A stretch of DNA of 64,000 nucleotides from Methanobacterium sp. (GCF_016217785.1 NZ_JACRGA010000027.1:186001-250000), one strand, 5' to 3'. Shown: positions 15,071 to 24,346, counted from the first letter of the stretch. Notes: generated from the sequence alone by a model not told the origin. A program made the numbers and translations.

Positions 15071-16420
15071 ATGAGCGGAGATCAAATTCTACTTGGCCTG
15101 GGTCTTATTATTGGATTAGGAATTTCTCTGCAATGGTTAGCCCGTGCTATTAAAATACCAGGAATTATCTTACTGCTACCAGCAGGTATGATAGTAGGTC
15201 CTGTTTTAGGCCTGGTAAAACCCTTCGAAATTTTTGGTGACTCACTTTTTCCAATTGTCACCCTGGGGGTTGGTATTCTTCTTCTGAAGGGAGGTTTCGA
15301 GTTACGCATTCGGGACCTTAAACTCAATGTAAACAAGGCAGTGTGGCGTTTAGTTACAATAGGAGTGCTAATAACACTGACTTTGGGCACACTGGCTATT
15401 TTAATAATTTTAAAGGTCCCATTCATCCTGGCACTTCTTCTTGCCTCCATCCTGGTTGTTTCCGGACCAACGGTAGTGGGGCCCATACTTCAATTCGCCC
15501 GTCCCAAGGAGCCCGTGGGTTCTGTGTTAATGTGGGAGGGTATTATTATAGATCCCATAGGTGCCAGTTTAGGGGTTGCAGTTTTAAGTTTCATTATTTC
15601 CCCCAATCCATTCCCGGTCCTGGATATTTTTCTTACAATAATAACGGGAATCGTAATTGGACTGGTTGCAGCAGGATTATACATTGCTTCTGAAAGATCC
15701 AGAAGAGTTCCACCCAATTTAAGTGCGTTAGTGGCCTTCATGTTTGGAGTAGTGGCCATAGTTAGTGGAGAATTAATCTTGCAAGAAGCAGGACTTTTCG
15801 CCGCAGTTACCATGGGCTTAGTAATAGGGAATCAACGTTTAGCCCCGGTCAAAGGTATTAAGGAATTCACCGATACCATAGAACCCCTAATATTGGGAAT
15901 GATATTTATAATGTTGGCTGCCCTAGTTGATTTAAATGCTATGGGCATGTATTTCTTCTCTGCCCTGATTTTAGTTGGGATTTATGTTCTCATTGTCCGA
16001 CCACTGGTGGGACTGGTTGCCACCAGAGGTTTAGGATTTGATTGGGCACAAAGGATTTTCATTGGCGCAATGGCCCCCAGGGGTATTGTGGCTGCAGCAA
16101 CCGCTTCTTTATTTGCCATAAGCCTACTAAAGGCAGGTATTAATTTTCCACACCTGATGCCAATGGTGTTCCTGGTAATAATTTTCACTGTGGCCATATA
16201 TGGCCTTTCAGCACCAATTATTGCCCGGAAATTAAAAATCTCCCAACCAGGAAGGGATTCATTAGCAGTGATAGGTGATCAACCATGGATAACTAATTTA
16301 ACCAATTCACTCCATAAAGCAGGCTGCGGTGTGATGCTGGTGGCCCTGATGAGGAAAATATTGAAAAAATTAAATCTGAAATTCCATATGTTACCTATAC
16401 CGGACCTATGGCTCAATTAG
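15071..16420 (+). CDS. Na+/H+ antiporter (CPA1/NhaP type), frameshifted near 16346
   Basis: Membrane cation/proton antiporter, likely exporting Na+ in exchange for H+; methanogens depend on Na+ gradients. Residues 1-390 form about 12 transmembrane segments with CPA1-type motifs SGPTVVGPILQFARPKE and EGIIIDPIGASLGVAVL. The Asp in EGIIIDP is the probable ion-binding residue. After residue ~395 a soluble domain starts (RDSLAVIGDQPWITNLTNSLHKAGCGVMLVA). At about 16346 the frame then changes to LMRKILKKLNLKF and stops. The other frame, from GAT at 16348, continues sensibly as DEENIEKIKSEIPYVTYTGP and runs to 16848. One base appears to be missing between 16343 and 16348. The repaired protein would be about 592 residues. 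Confidence 0.85.
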   Translation: MSGDQILLGLGLIIGLGISLQWLARAIKIPGIILLLPAGMIVGPVLGLVKPFEIFGDSLFPIVTLGVGILLLKGGFELRIRDLKLNVNKAVWRLVTIGVLITLTLGTLAILIILKVPFILALLLASILVVSGPTVVGPILQFARPKEPVGSVLMWEGIIIDPIGASLGVAVLSFIISPNPFPVLDIFLTIITGIVIGLVAAGLYIASERSRRVPPNLSALVAFMFGVVAIVSGELILQEAGLFAAVTMGLVIGNQRLAPVKGIKEFTDTIEPLILGMIFIMLAALVDLNAMGMYFFSALILVGIYVLIVRPLVGLVATRGLGFDWAQRIFIGAMAPRGIVAAATASLFAISLLKAGINFPHLMPMVFLVIIFTVAIYGLSAPIIARKLKISQPGRDSLAVIGDQPWITNLTNSLHKAGCGVMLVALMRKILKKLNLKFHMLPIPDLWLN

Positions 16421-16848
16421 CAGATGAAGATATAATAGATGAGGTTCATGAATTTAAAAATAGGGTGGAATGGCTGATAATAGCCACTGACAATCCAGAC
16501 CTTACGAAAATAGTTCAAGACACTTTTCTACGTCAGTTAGGATATTTGAGCATCATCGTGTTTGGCAGGTACCGGCAGAAGCAGGATGAAATTATTTTCG
16601 CCAAAGGAGGATCAGACATGCTAATAAACACACCCTTCGGACTTTTCGGCCGCAACCAGGATGAAATACTGGACTTTTTAGATAAAGGTGGTGTTTTTGA
16701 TGCCATTGATGCTTCAACACAACCTGCTGAAGGTGGTGTGCCACCGGGCATGAAACCTTTTCTCAGGGTTTTAAGTAGCGGGAAACTCGCTGTTCCTGGA
16801 GATACCTCCCCATTAAAAGAGGATGAATGGTTAATAGTTGTTCGTTAG
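16408..16848 (+). CDS. C-terminal cytosolic domain of the antiporter, separated by frameshift
   Basis: This 146-residue frame is not a separate gene by content. Its reading frame is open from 16348 and continues the soluble domain of the antiporter (EIPYVTYTGPMAQLADEDII...). The domain resembles a TrkA-N/RCK-like regulatory domain: VEWLIIATDNPDLTKIVQDTFLRQLGY and IIVFGRY. It ends with a beta-rich part (FLRVLSSGKLAVPGDTSPLKEDEWLIVV) resembling TrkA-C. The internal Met at 16408 lacks a ribosome site. Either the antiporter is a pseudogene, or the shift is a sequencing or assembly error, or the ribosome shifts frame. No slippery heptamer is visible, so the last is least likely. Confidence 0.7.
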   Translation: MAQLADEDIIDEVHEFKNRVEWLIIATDNPDLTKIVQDTFLRQLGYLSIIVFGRYRQKQDEIIFAKGGSDMLINTPFGLFGRNQDEILDFLDKGGVFDAIDASTQPAEGGVPPGMKPFLRVLSSGKLAVPGDTSPLKEDEWLIVVR

Positions 16849-16984
16849 TTTTTATAGGATAAACTTATCTTGATACATGAACTGTAGATGTAATAACCCT
16901 GCTTTTAACCTAGGTTGTATCCACAAAATTCACATAAAGACAATAAATGAGTAAATTTAAAGTATTAAAATTGGTATTATGAGG

Positions 16985-19900
16985 TTAAATCCTATCTTGG
17001 TACTCTAACTCCTTAAATATTATAGTAAATTTGGTACCATGACTTTTATCAAGCTTGATATTACCATCTATTTGTTTAACTAAACTATTTACCAGTTGCA
17101 ATCCTAATGATTCTGTGTTTTCAAAATTCAGTTCTTTTGGAAATCCTATTCCGTTATCACTGATAATAAGCTCATATTTATCATCAACAATTTTTAGTGA
17201 CAGGTTTAATTCTCCCTCCCCCTCAGGGAAGGCATGTTTTAGACAGTTGGAGACAAGTTCGCTAATTATCAATCCGCAAGGCACTGCAGTCTCAATATTT
17301 AATCTAACCTCTTCTACCTCTATCGATGGTTTAACTCGGTCTTTTCGAATGTTATAGGAGTAGAATAACTCCGAAATCAATCTTTCGATGTAATCATCAA
17401 ATTGGATGTTGGTGAAATCCTTGGACTGGTACAGTTTTTCATGGATCATGGCCATGGACTTAACCCGGTTCTGGCTTTCTTTTAAAACATCCACCGCTAT
17501 CTTATCATCATGAACATGGTGAGTTTGAAGATTAAGCAAACTGGAAATAATTTGCATGTTATTCTTCACTCGATGGTGGATCTCTTTAAGTAAAACCTCC
17601 TTTTCCATAAGTGAAGATTTCAACTGATCAGTGGCAATCTTTCTTTCTGTTATATCCGTGGCAATCACCAGAATAGAGGTAAGTTTCCCCTCTTTTTCCA
17701 ATGGAACCATCTGTGATTCAATCCAACTGTAACCACCGGTTTTGTTAATGATCTTACACTGGAAGGCGTGAACATCCTCTTTTTTTATTGCCAGAGATAG
17801 ATTTTCAATATGTAAATTAGCATCTTCTTCAGGGAAAAGACCCAGATCTGTGAATTTCTCATCAATTAAGTTTTCTTTAGATAGACCTGAGAAATTGAGG
17901 GTAGCATCATTAACATCTAAAATTACACCATCTAACCCTACCAGTACCATGTAATTAGGATCTGATTCAAAGAGGACCCTATACTTCTCTTCACTATCAA
18001 GCAATGCTTCTTCCATCTCTTTACGTTCTTTGATGGGGTGAGTGGTGACCACTACCCCATCTATGCCCGGAACATTCATCATATTCTTAGAGACAGATTC
18101 AACTGGAAGGTATTCCCCATCTGCTTTCAGGATTCGAAACTCAGTTGGAATACCAGGGTTCCTCTTTTGAAATACTTCCTCCAGATCATGTGCAACCCTT
18201 TCTTGATCATCAGGATGTATGAAGTCCATGGGATTTTTCCCAATGAAATATCCTTCAGAGTATCCCAGAATACGTTCTGAAGAAGGAGAATCAAAGATGA
18301 TTTGACCTTCCTCATCCAGTATACGGATAAGATCCGTGGAGTTATAAATCAAGGAACTGAATGTTTCTTCCCTTTTTCTAAGGGCATCTTCAGCCTTTTT
18401 CTGTTCTGTAATGTCATTAATGATTGAGAATAACATAATCTTATCCCCATATTGCATCGGAGATGAAAAAACTTCAACAGTACGTATTTCACCACCCGCA
18501 AGTTTATGAGGGAATATAAAGTATTCCCCTCCTTTAATTACACTTTCACGGGCTTTGCGAATTTCTTCAGAAGGTAACTGATTAATTTGGTCAAGATTCA
18601 TGGATCGGAGCGTACTCAGATGATAACCATAAAATTTACTGGCTGCGTGGTTAGCATCAACAATCTTCCCTGTTTTTGGGTCAATTAAGAGCATAACTGC
18701 ATTATTCTGTTCAAATAGCATTCTAAATCTTTTTTCACTGTTTTCGAGTGTTTTTTCGGCAAGTTTAAGGTCGGTGATATCGGTGTGTGTGCCAACCATT
18801 CTCTTTGGTTTGCCTTCTTTATCATATTCCACCACCTTTCCCCTGGTGAGTATCCAACACCATTTACCATCCTTTGTTTTCATGCGGAATTCAAGGGAGT
18901 ATCCTTCACCTTTATCAATATGATCCTGTATTTTTTGCTCCACTTGGCCAATATCATCAGGATGGACCAGGGATTTGAAGGATTCGTAGGATCCTGGGAA
19001 CTCTTTATAATGGTAGCCCAGCATCTGGTAGTAAATGGGACTAAAGTATGCCTTTCCAGTCAGGACGTTCCAGTCCCAGAGCCCGTCGTTAACTGCAGAA
19101 ATAGTTAATGCATATCGTTCTTCACTTTCTTCCAGGGCTTCCTCAATCATTTTTATGTCAGTTATATCCTGGTTAACACCATAAAGCTTCCTGGTGTGGC
19201 CTTTTTCATCTTTTTTAGCCCTGAACCAGGTTCTCACCCAAAAAGTTTCCCCATTGGATCGGATTAGTTTTCCTTCAACTTTGATTTGAAAGAAGGGGTC
19301 AGATGATGTTATGGCCTGCTGGAATGCATCGGTCAGTTGTTCATGGAAATCAGGATGAACAAAGTTTTGGGCAAATAAATCCGCGCCCATCTTATAATCT
19401 CCAATATCATCTAAATCTATTCCATGCAGTTTGTAGAACCTTTCATTGAAAGTGAAGGTGTTGCTGGGAATATCGTATTCCCAGTAAGCCATTTTAGAAA
19501 GACTCAGAGCTTCTTCACTCCGATTATAAAGTTTTCTGAAATCCATTTCATTCTTTTTACGCATGGTAATATCACGTGAAACCCCGTGAAATCCATAAAG
19601 CTTTCCTTCATCATCCCGGATACCACTTATAACATTTTCCAACCAACGGGTTGAACCATCTTTATGGTAATATTCCAATTCAATGTTAATTGTACGGTCA
19701 GTGCCAGGCAGGCCCTGCTTTTCAAGCATCAACTCATTTTTCAAGATCTCCTGAATCTGGAACATTGATTTGGGAGTTACTTGTTCATTTACCTGCTGTT
19801 TCATTCTTTCTTCGGGAGTAAATCCCAGAACCCTCTTGATTGAAGGGCTTACATAGGTGGTCTGTAGTTCCATGTTCAGGGTCCAGACAATATCATTCAT

Positions 19901-20707
19901 CTGTTCGGTTAAAAAACGGTAGCTTAATTCACTTTCCTTTAGAGCTTTCTCTGTCTTTTTACGTTCGGTTATGTCCTGGAATATGCAGTGTGTTTGTTTA
20001 AAATTCCCTTGAACATCATATCCTATTTTTCCTTCAAATGAGACAGGGATAGACGAACCATCTTTACGTTTCATTTGAAATTCTACCCCATGGATTTCAC
20101 CTGCAGCTTTAAAGCGTGAAAAGTTTTGTTTAAAATGATCAACGTAATCTGGTGCTAAGAAATCTGAAAAATGTTTCCCAATAACTTCATCCATATTATA
20201 ACCCAGGGTATCAAGCCAGGACTGGTTAACCTCTAAAAAATATCCATCTACATCCAGAGAGTGATATGGAAGGGGTGCTTCATTGTAAAGTGTTTTAAAC
20301 CTTTTTTCACTTTGTTTTAGCTCTTTTTCCATCTTTTTTTTGTAAAGAGCCAGCTCAACCGTGAATTTGAGTTCTGTTTTATTGAACGGTTTTAAAAGGT
20401 AGCCGTATGCATCAGTTAACATGGCCTGTTTTACAACAGATTCCTTAGAATGAGCAGTTAAAAAGACAACTGGTATGTCTAATTCTTTAATCTTTGATGC
20501 TGCATCAATACCGTTTTTTTCTCCCTTTAAAACAATATCCATCAAAATAAGATCAGGCATGATATTAAAGGCTTTTTCCACAGCCTCCTCACCACTGGAA
20601 GCTATGTATGGAACTGAATAACCAAAAGACTCCAAAGCACGTTTAATATCCATGGCCTCTATGCTTTCATCTTCCACAATTAAGATTTTTACATCAACCA
20701 TTCTCAC
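16985..20707 (-). CDS. Hybrid sensor histidine kinase: REC + about seven PAS + HisKA_2 + HATPase
   Basis: A soluble 1240-residue kinase. Residues 1-125 are a receiver domain (ILIVEDESIEAMDIK, LILMDIVLKGEKNG, FLTAH, LLKPF) at the N-terminus. About seven PAS/PAC units follow at roughly 125-residue spacing, each introduced by a helix such as LKQSEKRF, LKESELSY, LEESEERY or LLDSEEKY. The C-terminus has HisKA_2 with phospho-acceptor His in LLKEIHHRVKNNMQIISSLL. The HATPase domain has N box ELVSNCLKHAF, G1 DNGIGFP and G2 SLGLQLV. No transmembrane segment is visible, so it senses cytoplasmic signals. Starting with the receiver domain suggests it is itself a phosphorelay target. GTG 20707 opens the frame; ATG 20701 is the alternative. 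Confidence 0.92.
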   Translation of the reverse strand: MRMVDVKILIVEDESIEAMDIKRALESFGYSVPYIASSGEEAVEKAFNIMPDLILMDIVLKGEKNGIDAASKIKELDIPVVFLTAHSKESVVKQAMLTDAYGYLLKPFNKTELKFTVELALYKKKMEKELKQSEKRFKTLYNEAPLPYHSLDVDGYFLEVNQSWLDTLGYNMDEVIGKHFSDFLAPDYVDHFKQNFSRFKAAGEIHGVEFQMKRKDGSSIPVSFEGKIGYDVQGNFKQTHCIFQDITERKKTEKALKESELSYRFLTEQMNDIVWTLNMELQTTYVSPSIKRVLGFTPEERMKQQVNEQVTPKSMFQIQEILKNELMLEKQGLPGTDRTINIELEYYHKDGSTRWLENVISGIRDDEGKLYGFHGVSRDITMRKKNEMDFRKLYNRSEEALSLSKMAYWEYDIPSNTFTFNERFYKLHGIDLDDIGDYKMGADLFAQNFVHPDFHEQLTDAFQQAITSSDPFFQIKVEGKLIRSNGETFWVRTWFRAKKDEKGHTRKLYGVNQDITDIKMIEEALEESEERYALTISAVNDGLWDWNVLTGKAYFSPIYYQMLGYHYKEFPGSYESFKSLVHPDDIGQVEQKIQDHIDKGEGYSLEFRMKTKDGKWCWILTRGKVVEYDKEGKPKRMVGTHTDITDLKLAEKTLENSEKRFRMLFEQNNAVMLLIDPKTGKIVDANHAASKFYGYHLSTLRSMNLDQINQLPSEEIRKARESVIKGGEYFIFPHKLAGGEIRTVEVFSSPMQYGDKIMLFSIINDITEQKKAEDALRKREETFSSLIYNSTDLIRILDEEGQIIFDSPSSERILGYSEGYFIGKNPMDFIHPDDQERVAHDLEEVFQKRNPGIPTEFRILKADGEYLPVESVSKNMMNVPGIDGVVVTTHPIKERKEMEEALLDSEEKYRVLFESDPNYMVLVGLDGVILDVNDATLNFSGLSKENLIDEKFTDLGLFPEEDANLHIENLSLAIKKEDVHAFQCKIINKTGGYSWIESQMVPLEKEGKLTSILVIATDITERKIATDQLKSSLMEKEVLLKEIHHRVKNNMQIISSLLNLQTHHVHDDKIAVDVLKESQNRVKSMAMIHEKLYQSKDFTNIQFDDYIERLISELFYSYNIRKDRVKPSIEVEEVRLNIETAVPCGLIISELVSNCLKHAFPEGEGELNLSLKIVDDKYELIISDNGIGFPKELNFENTESLGLQLVNSLVKQIDGNIKLDKSHGTKFTIIFKELEYQDRI

Positions 20708-20915
20708 CAGCCAAGAATAAGTTTGTATGCAATCCTATTAATTATTTAGGAAAAAAATTTAGGGTGTTATAATAATGGCCGGGCAGATGTGGTGGTGTGA
20801 TAACGTCAATTTTTAATTAGTGAATAAAATAAGGCATAATTATGAAAAATAGTCAGATAATGGCAAAAATCATTCAACTGAACCCAAAAAGCGTTTCCTG
20901 AAAAAAGGCGTGAAA

Positions 20916-21016
20916 TACGGGATTATTTTAAGAGGAAATGAAACTTGGGTACAAAACGGGTTGAATTTGGGAAAAATTCTTTTTATGACCTTTTCTAGAA
21001 AGAATATAATCCCGTA
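20916..21016. repeat. Distant 11-bp inverted repeat in the gene-free spacer 20708-21181
   Basis: TACGGGATTAT at 20916-20926 is perfectly complementary to ATAATCCCGTA at 21006-21016, 79 bases further on. No gene is visible in this ~470-base spacer, which lies between the divergent 1240-residue kinase and a membrane protein gene. The repeat could be paired operator half-sites, a stem with a long loop, or the end remnants of a tiny element; no target-site duplication was seen. Confidence 0.5.
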
Positions 21017-21181
21017 ATCAGTATTTAATAAACCGGGTTTATAAGTCCAAATTCAAAAACTAAAAAATTAACAGGCGAAACTGTGTGTGATAATTGAATT
21101 ATTGAGCCCAATTAAAATATGAAAATTATTTAAAACTCCATAGAGGTTTTTACCATCATCTGTAAAGATTCCAAATTGAAT

Positions 21182-21718
21182 ATGAAAAATATTTTAAGAT
21201 TCATCTACAAAATCAGCGCATTAATAACCCCATATCTAAGTTTTGTTTTTGTTATAATCTTTTTAGTGCCATGGATTATTGGTAAACTCCAGTTGCACAA
21301 TTCTGATGAGGTTTTAGTTCTCATTGAGGTTTTTGTTTTAAGTTCAGCCACACTATCACTTTTAACCTTCACCTACATCGCGGCATTGAGTGATCTGCAT
21401 GAAAAGGTGAAAAAATCTATGGTAATAGCCGGTGAAGCCTTTTTCATCTCCACGGTTCAGTTTATTGTGGGTTTAGGTCTTTTTTTACTGGTGAACCTCA
21501 TCATGGACCACTCTGTAGGTTCCTGGAACCTTAATTTAAACTTCAGCATAGGTGGAGTGACTTACGTGATTCTTTTATTAATGCAGGTTATTGGAGTCTA
21601 TGAAGTAGCCTCTGCTTTATCAAAATTTTTAAAAGGAGTATTTGAGGTTTATAAATCATTCCGAGTTTTTAAAAAGCCACGTTTGTATGTGTTTTTAAGT
21701 GAAAAATTGAAGGACTAA
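21182..21718 (+). CDS. Four-helix membrane protein, function unknown
   Basis: Unrecognised integral membrane protein of about 178 residues. Hydrophobic segments are seen at about 13-35 (ALITPYLSFVFVIIFLVPWII), 45-68, 86-110 (FFISTVQFIVGLGLFLLVNLI) and 125-150 (SIGGVTYVILLLMQVIGVYEV). A basic cytosolic tail (FRVFKKPRLYVFLSEKLKD) follows. The frame opens with TTG 21176; the ATG at 21182 is the better start, though neither has a clear ribosome site. It stands alone between long AT-rich spacers. No catalytic motifs are visible. Confidence 0.6.
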   Translation: MKNILRFIYKISALITPYLSFVFVIIFLVPWIIGKLQLHNSDEVLVLIEVFVLSSATLSLLTFTYIAALSDLHEKVKKSMVIAGEAFFISTVQFIVGLGLFLLVNLIMDHSVGSWNLNLNFSIGGVTYVILLLMQVIGVYEVASALSKFLKGVFEVYKSFRVFKKPRLYVFLSEKLKD

Positions 21719-21850
21719 AAATATATTCTAAAAAAACGATGAGTATCAAATTTCCTTGACATCAATGAGTATACATAGATTATTTAGAATTAGATTTCAT
21801 TTAAATTTATTTGGAATTAGATTCATTTAAAATCCTTATACCAACATTTA

Positions 21851-21878
21851 CTTGCTCCCCTGTATTTTAGGGAGTAAG
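21851..21878. terminator. Imperfect hairpin downstream of the membrane protein gene
   Basis: CTTGCTCCC at 21851-21859 can pair with GGGAGTAAG at 21870-21878 (one mismatch) around a 10-base loop. It lies 130 bases past the stop at 21718 in an otherwise featureless AT-rich spacer of 390 bases (21719-22108). Archaeal termination relies mainly on U-tracts, and none follows directly, so a terminator role is uncertain. Confidence 0.3.
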
Positions 21879-22058
21879 AAGCTGCGTAGGATGATCTAGA
21901 AGATTGTCTTTATTATATAGTGATGTTTTAAGAAGATAACCCTAAAATATTAGGTAATAAGTCACAAATATTAACCCATTAAAACAATTTGTTCATGAAA
22001 ACATAATATATATAATTTATATTAATTTTATTCACAAAAACAAGATTTTATTATAACC

Positions 22059-22078
22059 CCCGCAGATACCCCTGTGGG
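22059..22078 (-). terminator. Hairpin at the 3' end of the minus-strand gene 22109-22708
   Basis: CCCGCAG (22059-22065) and CTGTGGG (22072-22078) form a 7-bp stem with one G-U pair and a 6-base loop, 31 bases beyond the stop of the minus-strand gene at 22109. On the minus strand it is followed by an AT-rich run. Placement fits a 3'-end structure or terminator for the UbiA/199-residue gene pair. Confidence 0.4.
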
Positions 22079-22108
22079 ATGTGAATTTAGATAAAAAAAT
22101 AGGGTTAC

Positions 22109-22708
22109 TCATTCTGCATCTTTTTGCACTATTTCTATTTCTTTATAAGCCTTTAAGCGAGATTTTTCAGCGGCGGCAAAGTCAGAACTCTCATCTAAAT
22201 TTAATAGGTGTAAAAAAATGGTTTTAACATTTTCTAAATGTGTTTTAATTTTTTCAGGGTCTTGATTTGATTCGGGTCTTTTGTCACGAAAGATGACATT
22301 TTCAATGGAAGCCGTTACTGCATAACCCTCAGCTGCTGAAGGAATCAACTTTACTGCATGCCACAATTTATAGGGTGTTATTTTATGGATTTCTTCATTA
22401 CTGGCAACATTTTTGACCCTGTTTTTAATATATTCCATACAGTTCAAACCATGAGAAATCCGGTCCATCACCACTTGGCATTCATCCGAGGAGATATCAG
22501 AGTTTTCAACCCTAATTTTTGCTAATTCTAACCGGGCAATGGTTTTATCCGCGCTTGCCATGTAATATTTCTTATTTTTTTCAGATACAAGATATAAAGG
22601 TTTTTTATCATGATGATCCAGATACTGGGTGATGAGGATTGTTTCGATTCCAGGCAGGGTGCGGTAGGACATGCCCCCTGCATTTTTCTCTTTTTCTGGG
22701 TGATTCAT
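22109..22708 (-). CDS. Hypothetical protein, 199 aa, downstream of UbiA
   Basis: Not recognised. It is a soluble, charged protein of 199 residues, mostly helical in appearance. The N-terminal part LPGIETILITQYLDHHDKKPLYLVSE is mixed strand/helix. A middle helical stretch (TIARLELAKIRVENSDISSDECQVVMDRISHGLNCMEYIKNRV) is followed by a lysine/glutamate-rich C-terminus. No signal peptide, transmembrane segment or metal motif is seen. It starts 38 bases after the UbiA prenyltransferase gene on the same strand, so it may be co-transcribed. A functional link is inference only. Confidence 0.65.
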   Translation of the reverse strand: MNHPEKEKNAGGMSYRTLPGIETILITQYLDHHDKKPLYLVSEKNKKYYMASADKTIARLELAKIRVENSDISSDECQVVMDRISHGLNCMEYIKNRVKNVASNEEIHKITPYKLWHAVKLIPSAAEGYAVTASIENVIFRDKRPESNQDPEKIKTHLENVKTIFLHLLNLDESSDFAAAEKSRLKAYKEIEIVQKDAE

Positions 22709-22746
22709 TTTAAAACACTGGTCCTTTTTTTTAAACTGGTCCTTTT

Positions 22747-23703
22747 TTAAATCAAGTAAATAAAATAGGCATTAATCATGATTATGAAAATAGAGAGGGA
22801 TAACAGATTATAATTCACCCATTTAAGGGCAGATTTTCTATTAACTACTTTTTTCCTGGCGCTTAATATTCCCAACCCCAGGGGGACCAATGAAAAAATG
22901 ACTAAAAGACCCCAATTGATAGTGGGGAGGTTTAGATTAACCAGGGGCATGAAAATGAATGATAATGTTGCCATTAATGCAGCTATGGCACCTATTATAA
23001 ACCCAAACTGACGACCGTAAGTTGCTACTGCTGTTTTTTTACCCCCAAAACTATCGGCTTCCATATCTGGTATCTCCACATTGATGATAAAAAGCAGTTC
23101 ATATAGCATAAGTGGTATAGTAAAAATAAGGAAAACTGCATCTAATCTTCCCATCAAAATCACATAACCGATCCCTGGTACTATGAACCCTGTTAAAACC
23201 GTTGCAAATTCGCTTAATCCACGATAAGATAGTCTGAGTGGCGGGGCTGAGTAGTACCATCCCAGAAGGTTCCCGGATAATATCAGCAAGAAAAATGATA
23301 CTGGTAACTGGAAAATGATGGTGGTTATAATGGCCAGGGTGATGGATAATCCCATAAGAGCCAGGGCGAAGTTTTTAGAAAATTTCCGAAGCTCGGGATT
23401 GGTAACCAGAACCCCACTTCCTCCTGAAAAGCGGGTGGGTTCCTGAAATTTGTCCACCTCCAGGTCGAAATAATCATTGCTGTAAGAAACAGATAGATGT
23501 GCAGTGAATAAAGCTGCATAACCCATTATAAACTTGATCAAACTGAATTCTGCATTTGATAAAAGCGCAAGCAACGCTCCGGTGCAAAAGAATAAAAACC
23601 CTCCAAAAACAAATTGTAAGCGCCCGAGCCTGACAATTTTTAGGATAGTGTTGAAATTCATTTGTTTGTTTGAAATAAGTCTAGTTAATATGGATTTTTC
23701 CAT
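22747..23703 (-). CDS. UbiA-family prenyltransferase
   Basis: Integral membrane enzyme that moves a polyprenyl chain from its diphosphate to an acceptor. The 318-residue protein has about nine transmembrane helices. The two aspartate-rich motifs are NDYFDLEVDKF (about residues 75-85) and DMEADSFGGKKTAVATYG (about 212-229), which bind Mg-prenyl diphosphate. The pattern NDYFD..VDK plus GGKKT.A..YGR resembles MenA/UbiA-like quinone enzymes more than the digeranylgeranylglyceryl phosphate synthase of lipid synthesis. Methanobacteriales are not known to make menaquinone, so the acceptor is unclear. A lipid-soluble carrier or other prenylated compound is possible. Start ATG MEKSILTRL at 23703. Confidence 0.88.
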   Translation of the reverse strand: MEKSILTRLISNKQMNFNTILKIVRLGRLQFVFGGFLFFCTGALLALLSNAEFSLIKFIMGYAALFTAHLSVSYSNDYFDLEVDKFQEPTRFSGGSGVLVTNPELRKFSKNFALALMGLSITLAIITTIIFQLPVSFFLLILSGNLLGWYYSAPPLRLSYRGLSEFATVLTGFIVPGIGYVILMGRLDAVFLIFTIPLMLYELLFIINVEIPDMEADSFGGKKTAVATYGRQFGFIIGAIAALMATLSFIFMPLVNLNLPTINWGLLVIFSLVPLGLGILSARKKVVNRKSALKWVNYNLLSLSIFIIMINAYFIYLI

Positions 23704-23741
23704 TTATACATGCAGAGAAAAAAATGAATTGTCTTAAGGGG

Positions 23742-24100
23742 CTACTCCATCTCTGGTTCTATTATTACCAATACATTGCCATCTGTATCCTCAAATGCAG
23801 CCCTTATACCCACACCAGGAATAGCCTGTTTTTCCATTAACATCTTTCCCCAGGCATCTTACAATCTTCTGAGCATATTCCTCAAAGGAATCCACCAATG
23901 GTATTTTTGACCATTTCACCCATTTCTTTGGACATTATAGCTCCATTAATACCAGGCTCATCATCTTCTCCAGTTGTTACCAGCCAGTAGTCAAAAGGCC
24001 CTTCCATTTATGGATTTTCCATCCAAAAACTTTTCTATGAAACTCGATTGCTCTTTCTGGATCCTCTGCCCGGTATTTTAAAATGTATAATCTTGGGCAT
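23742..24100 (-). pseudogene. Decayed VOC (glyoxalase/bleomycin-resistance) family gene
   Basis: On the minus strand the pieces of a VOC-family protein can be read in different frames. From ATG 24098-24100: MPKIIHFKIP. One frame on: AEDPERAIEFHRKVFGWKIHKW. Then GPFDYWLVTTGEDDEPGINGAIMS, SFEEYAQKIV and finally QAIPGVGIRAAFEDTDGNVLVIIEPEME with stop at 23742-23744. At least three frame changes are needed within 360 bases, so it is a pseudogene. The order matches intact VOC proteins of about 120 residues. It lies 38 bases beyond the UbiA start. Confidence 0.82.
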
Positions 24101-24346
24101 GTTTATTCAACCCCCTATTTCCCCATTGAATTGATTATATTTATGATTTTCAGATGATTTAAAATAAATGCAGGAAGCACATGTTGAAAATAAGGGAGCA
24201 TATTTTGGTCATAAAGTAAGGATTGAATCCGGAAAGGCATAGTTTCTCTGACAATACCCCCTAATTAAGGAGGGAATAAGTTAATTAATTCAAAGATCAA
24301 TAAATTATATGTAGAAAAAATGATTGAAATATAAGGGGGTGAAATA

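Noticed and set aside
15343..15693. 116-residue frame inside the antiporter gene
   Set aside because: Shadow frame within a membrane protein; composition rich in Asn/Gly/Ser/Tyr/His reflects the overlapping hydrophobic codons.
16343..16352. Programmed ribosomal frameshift in the antiporter
   Set aside because: No slippery heptamer or downstream stem was visible, so a mutation or sequencing error is more likely.
23742..24100. Intact glyoxalase-like gene
   Set aside because: Several frame changes and internal stops are needed to read it, so it is listed as a pseudogene.
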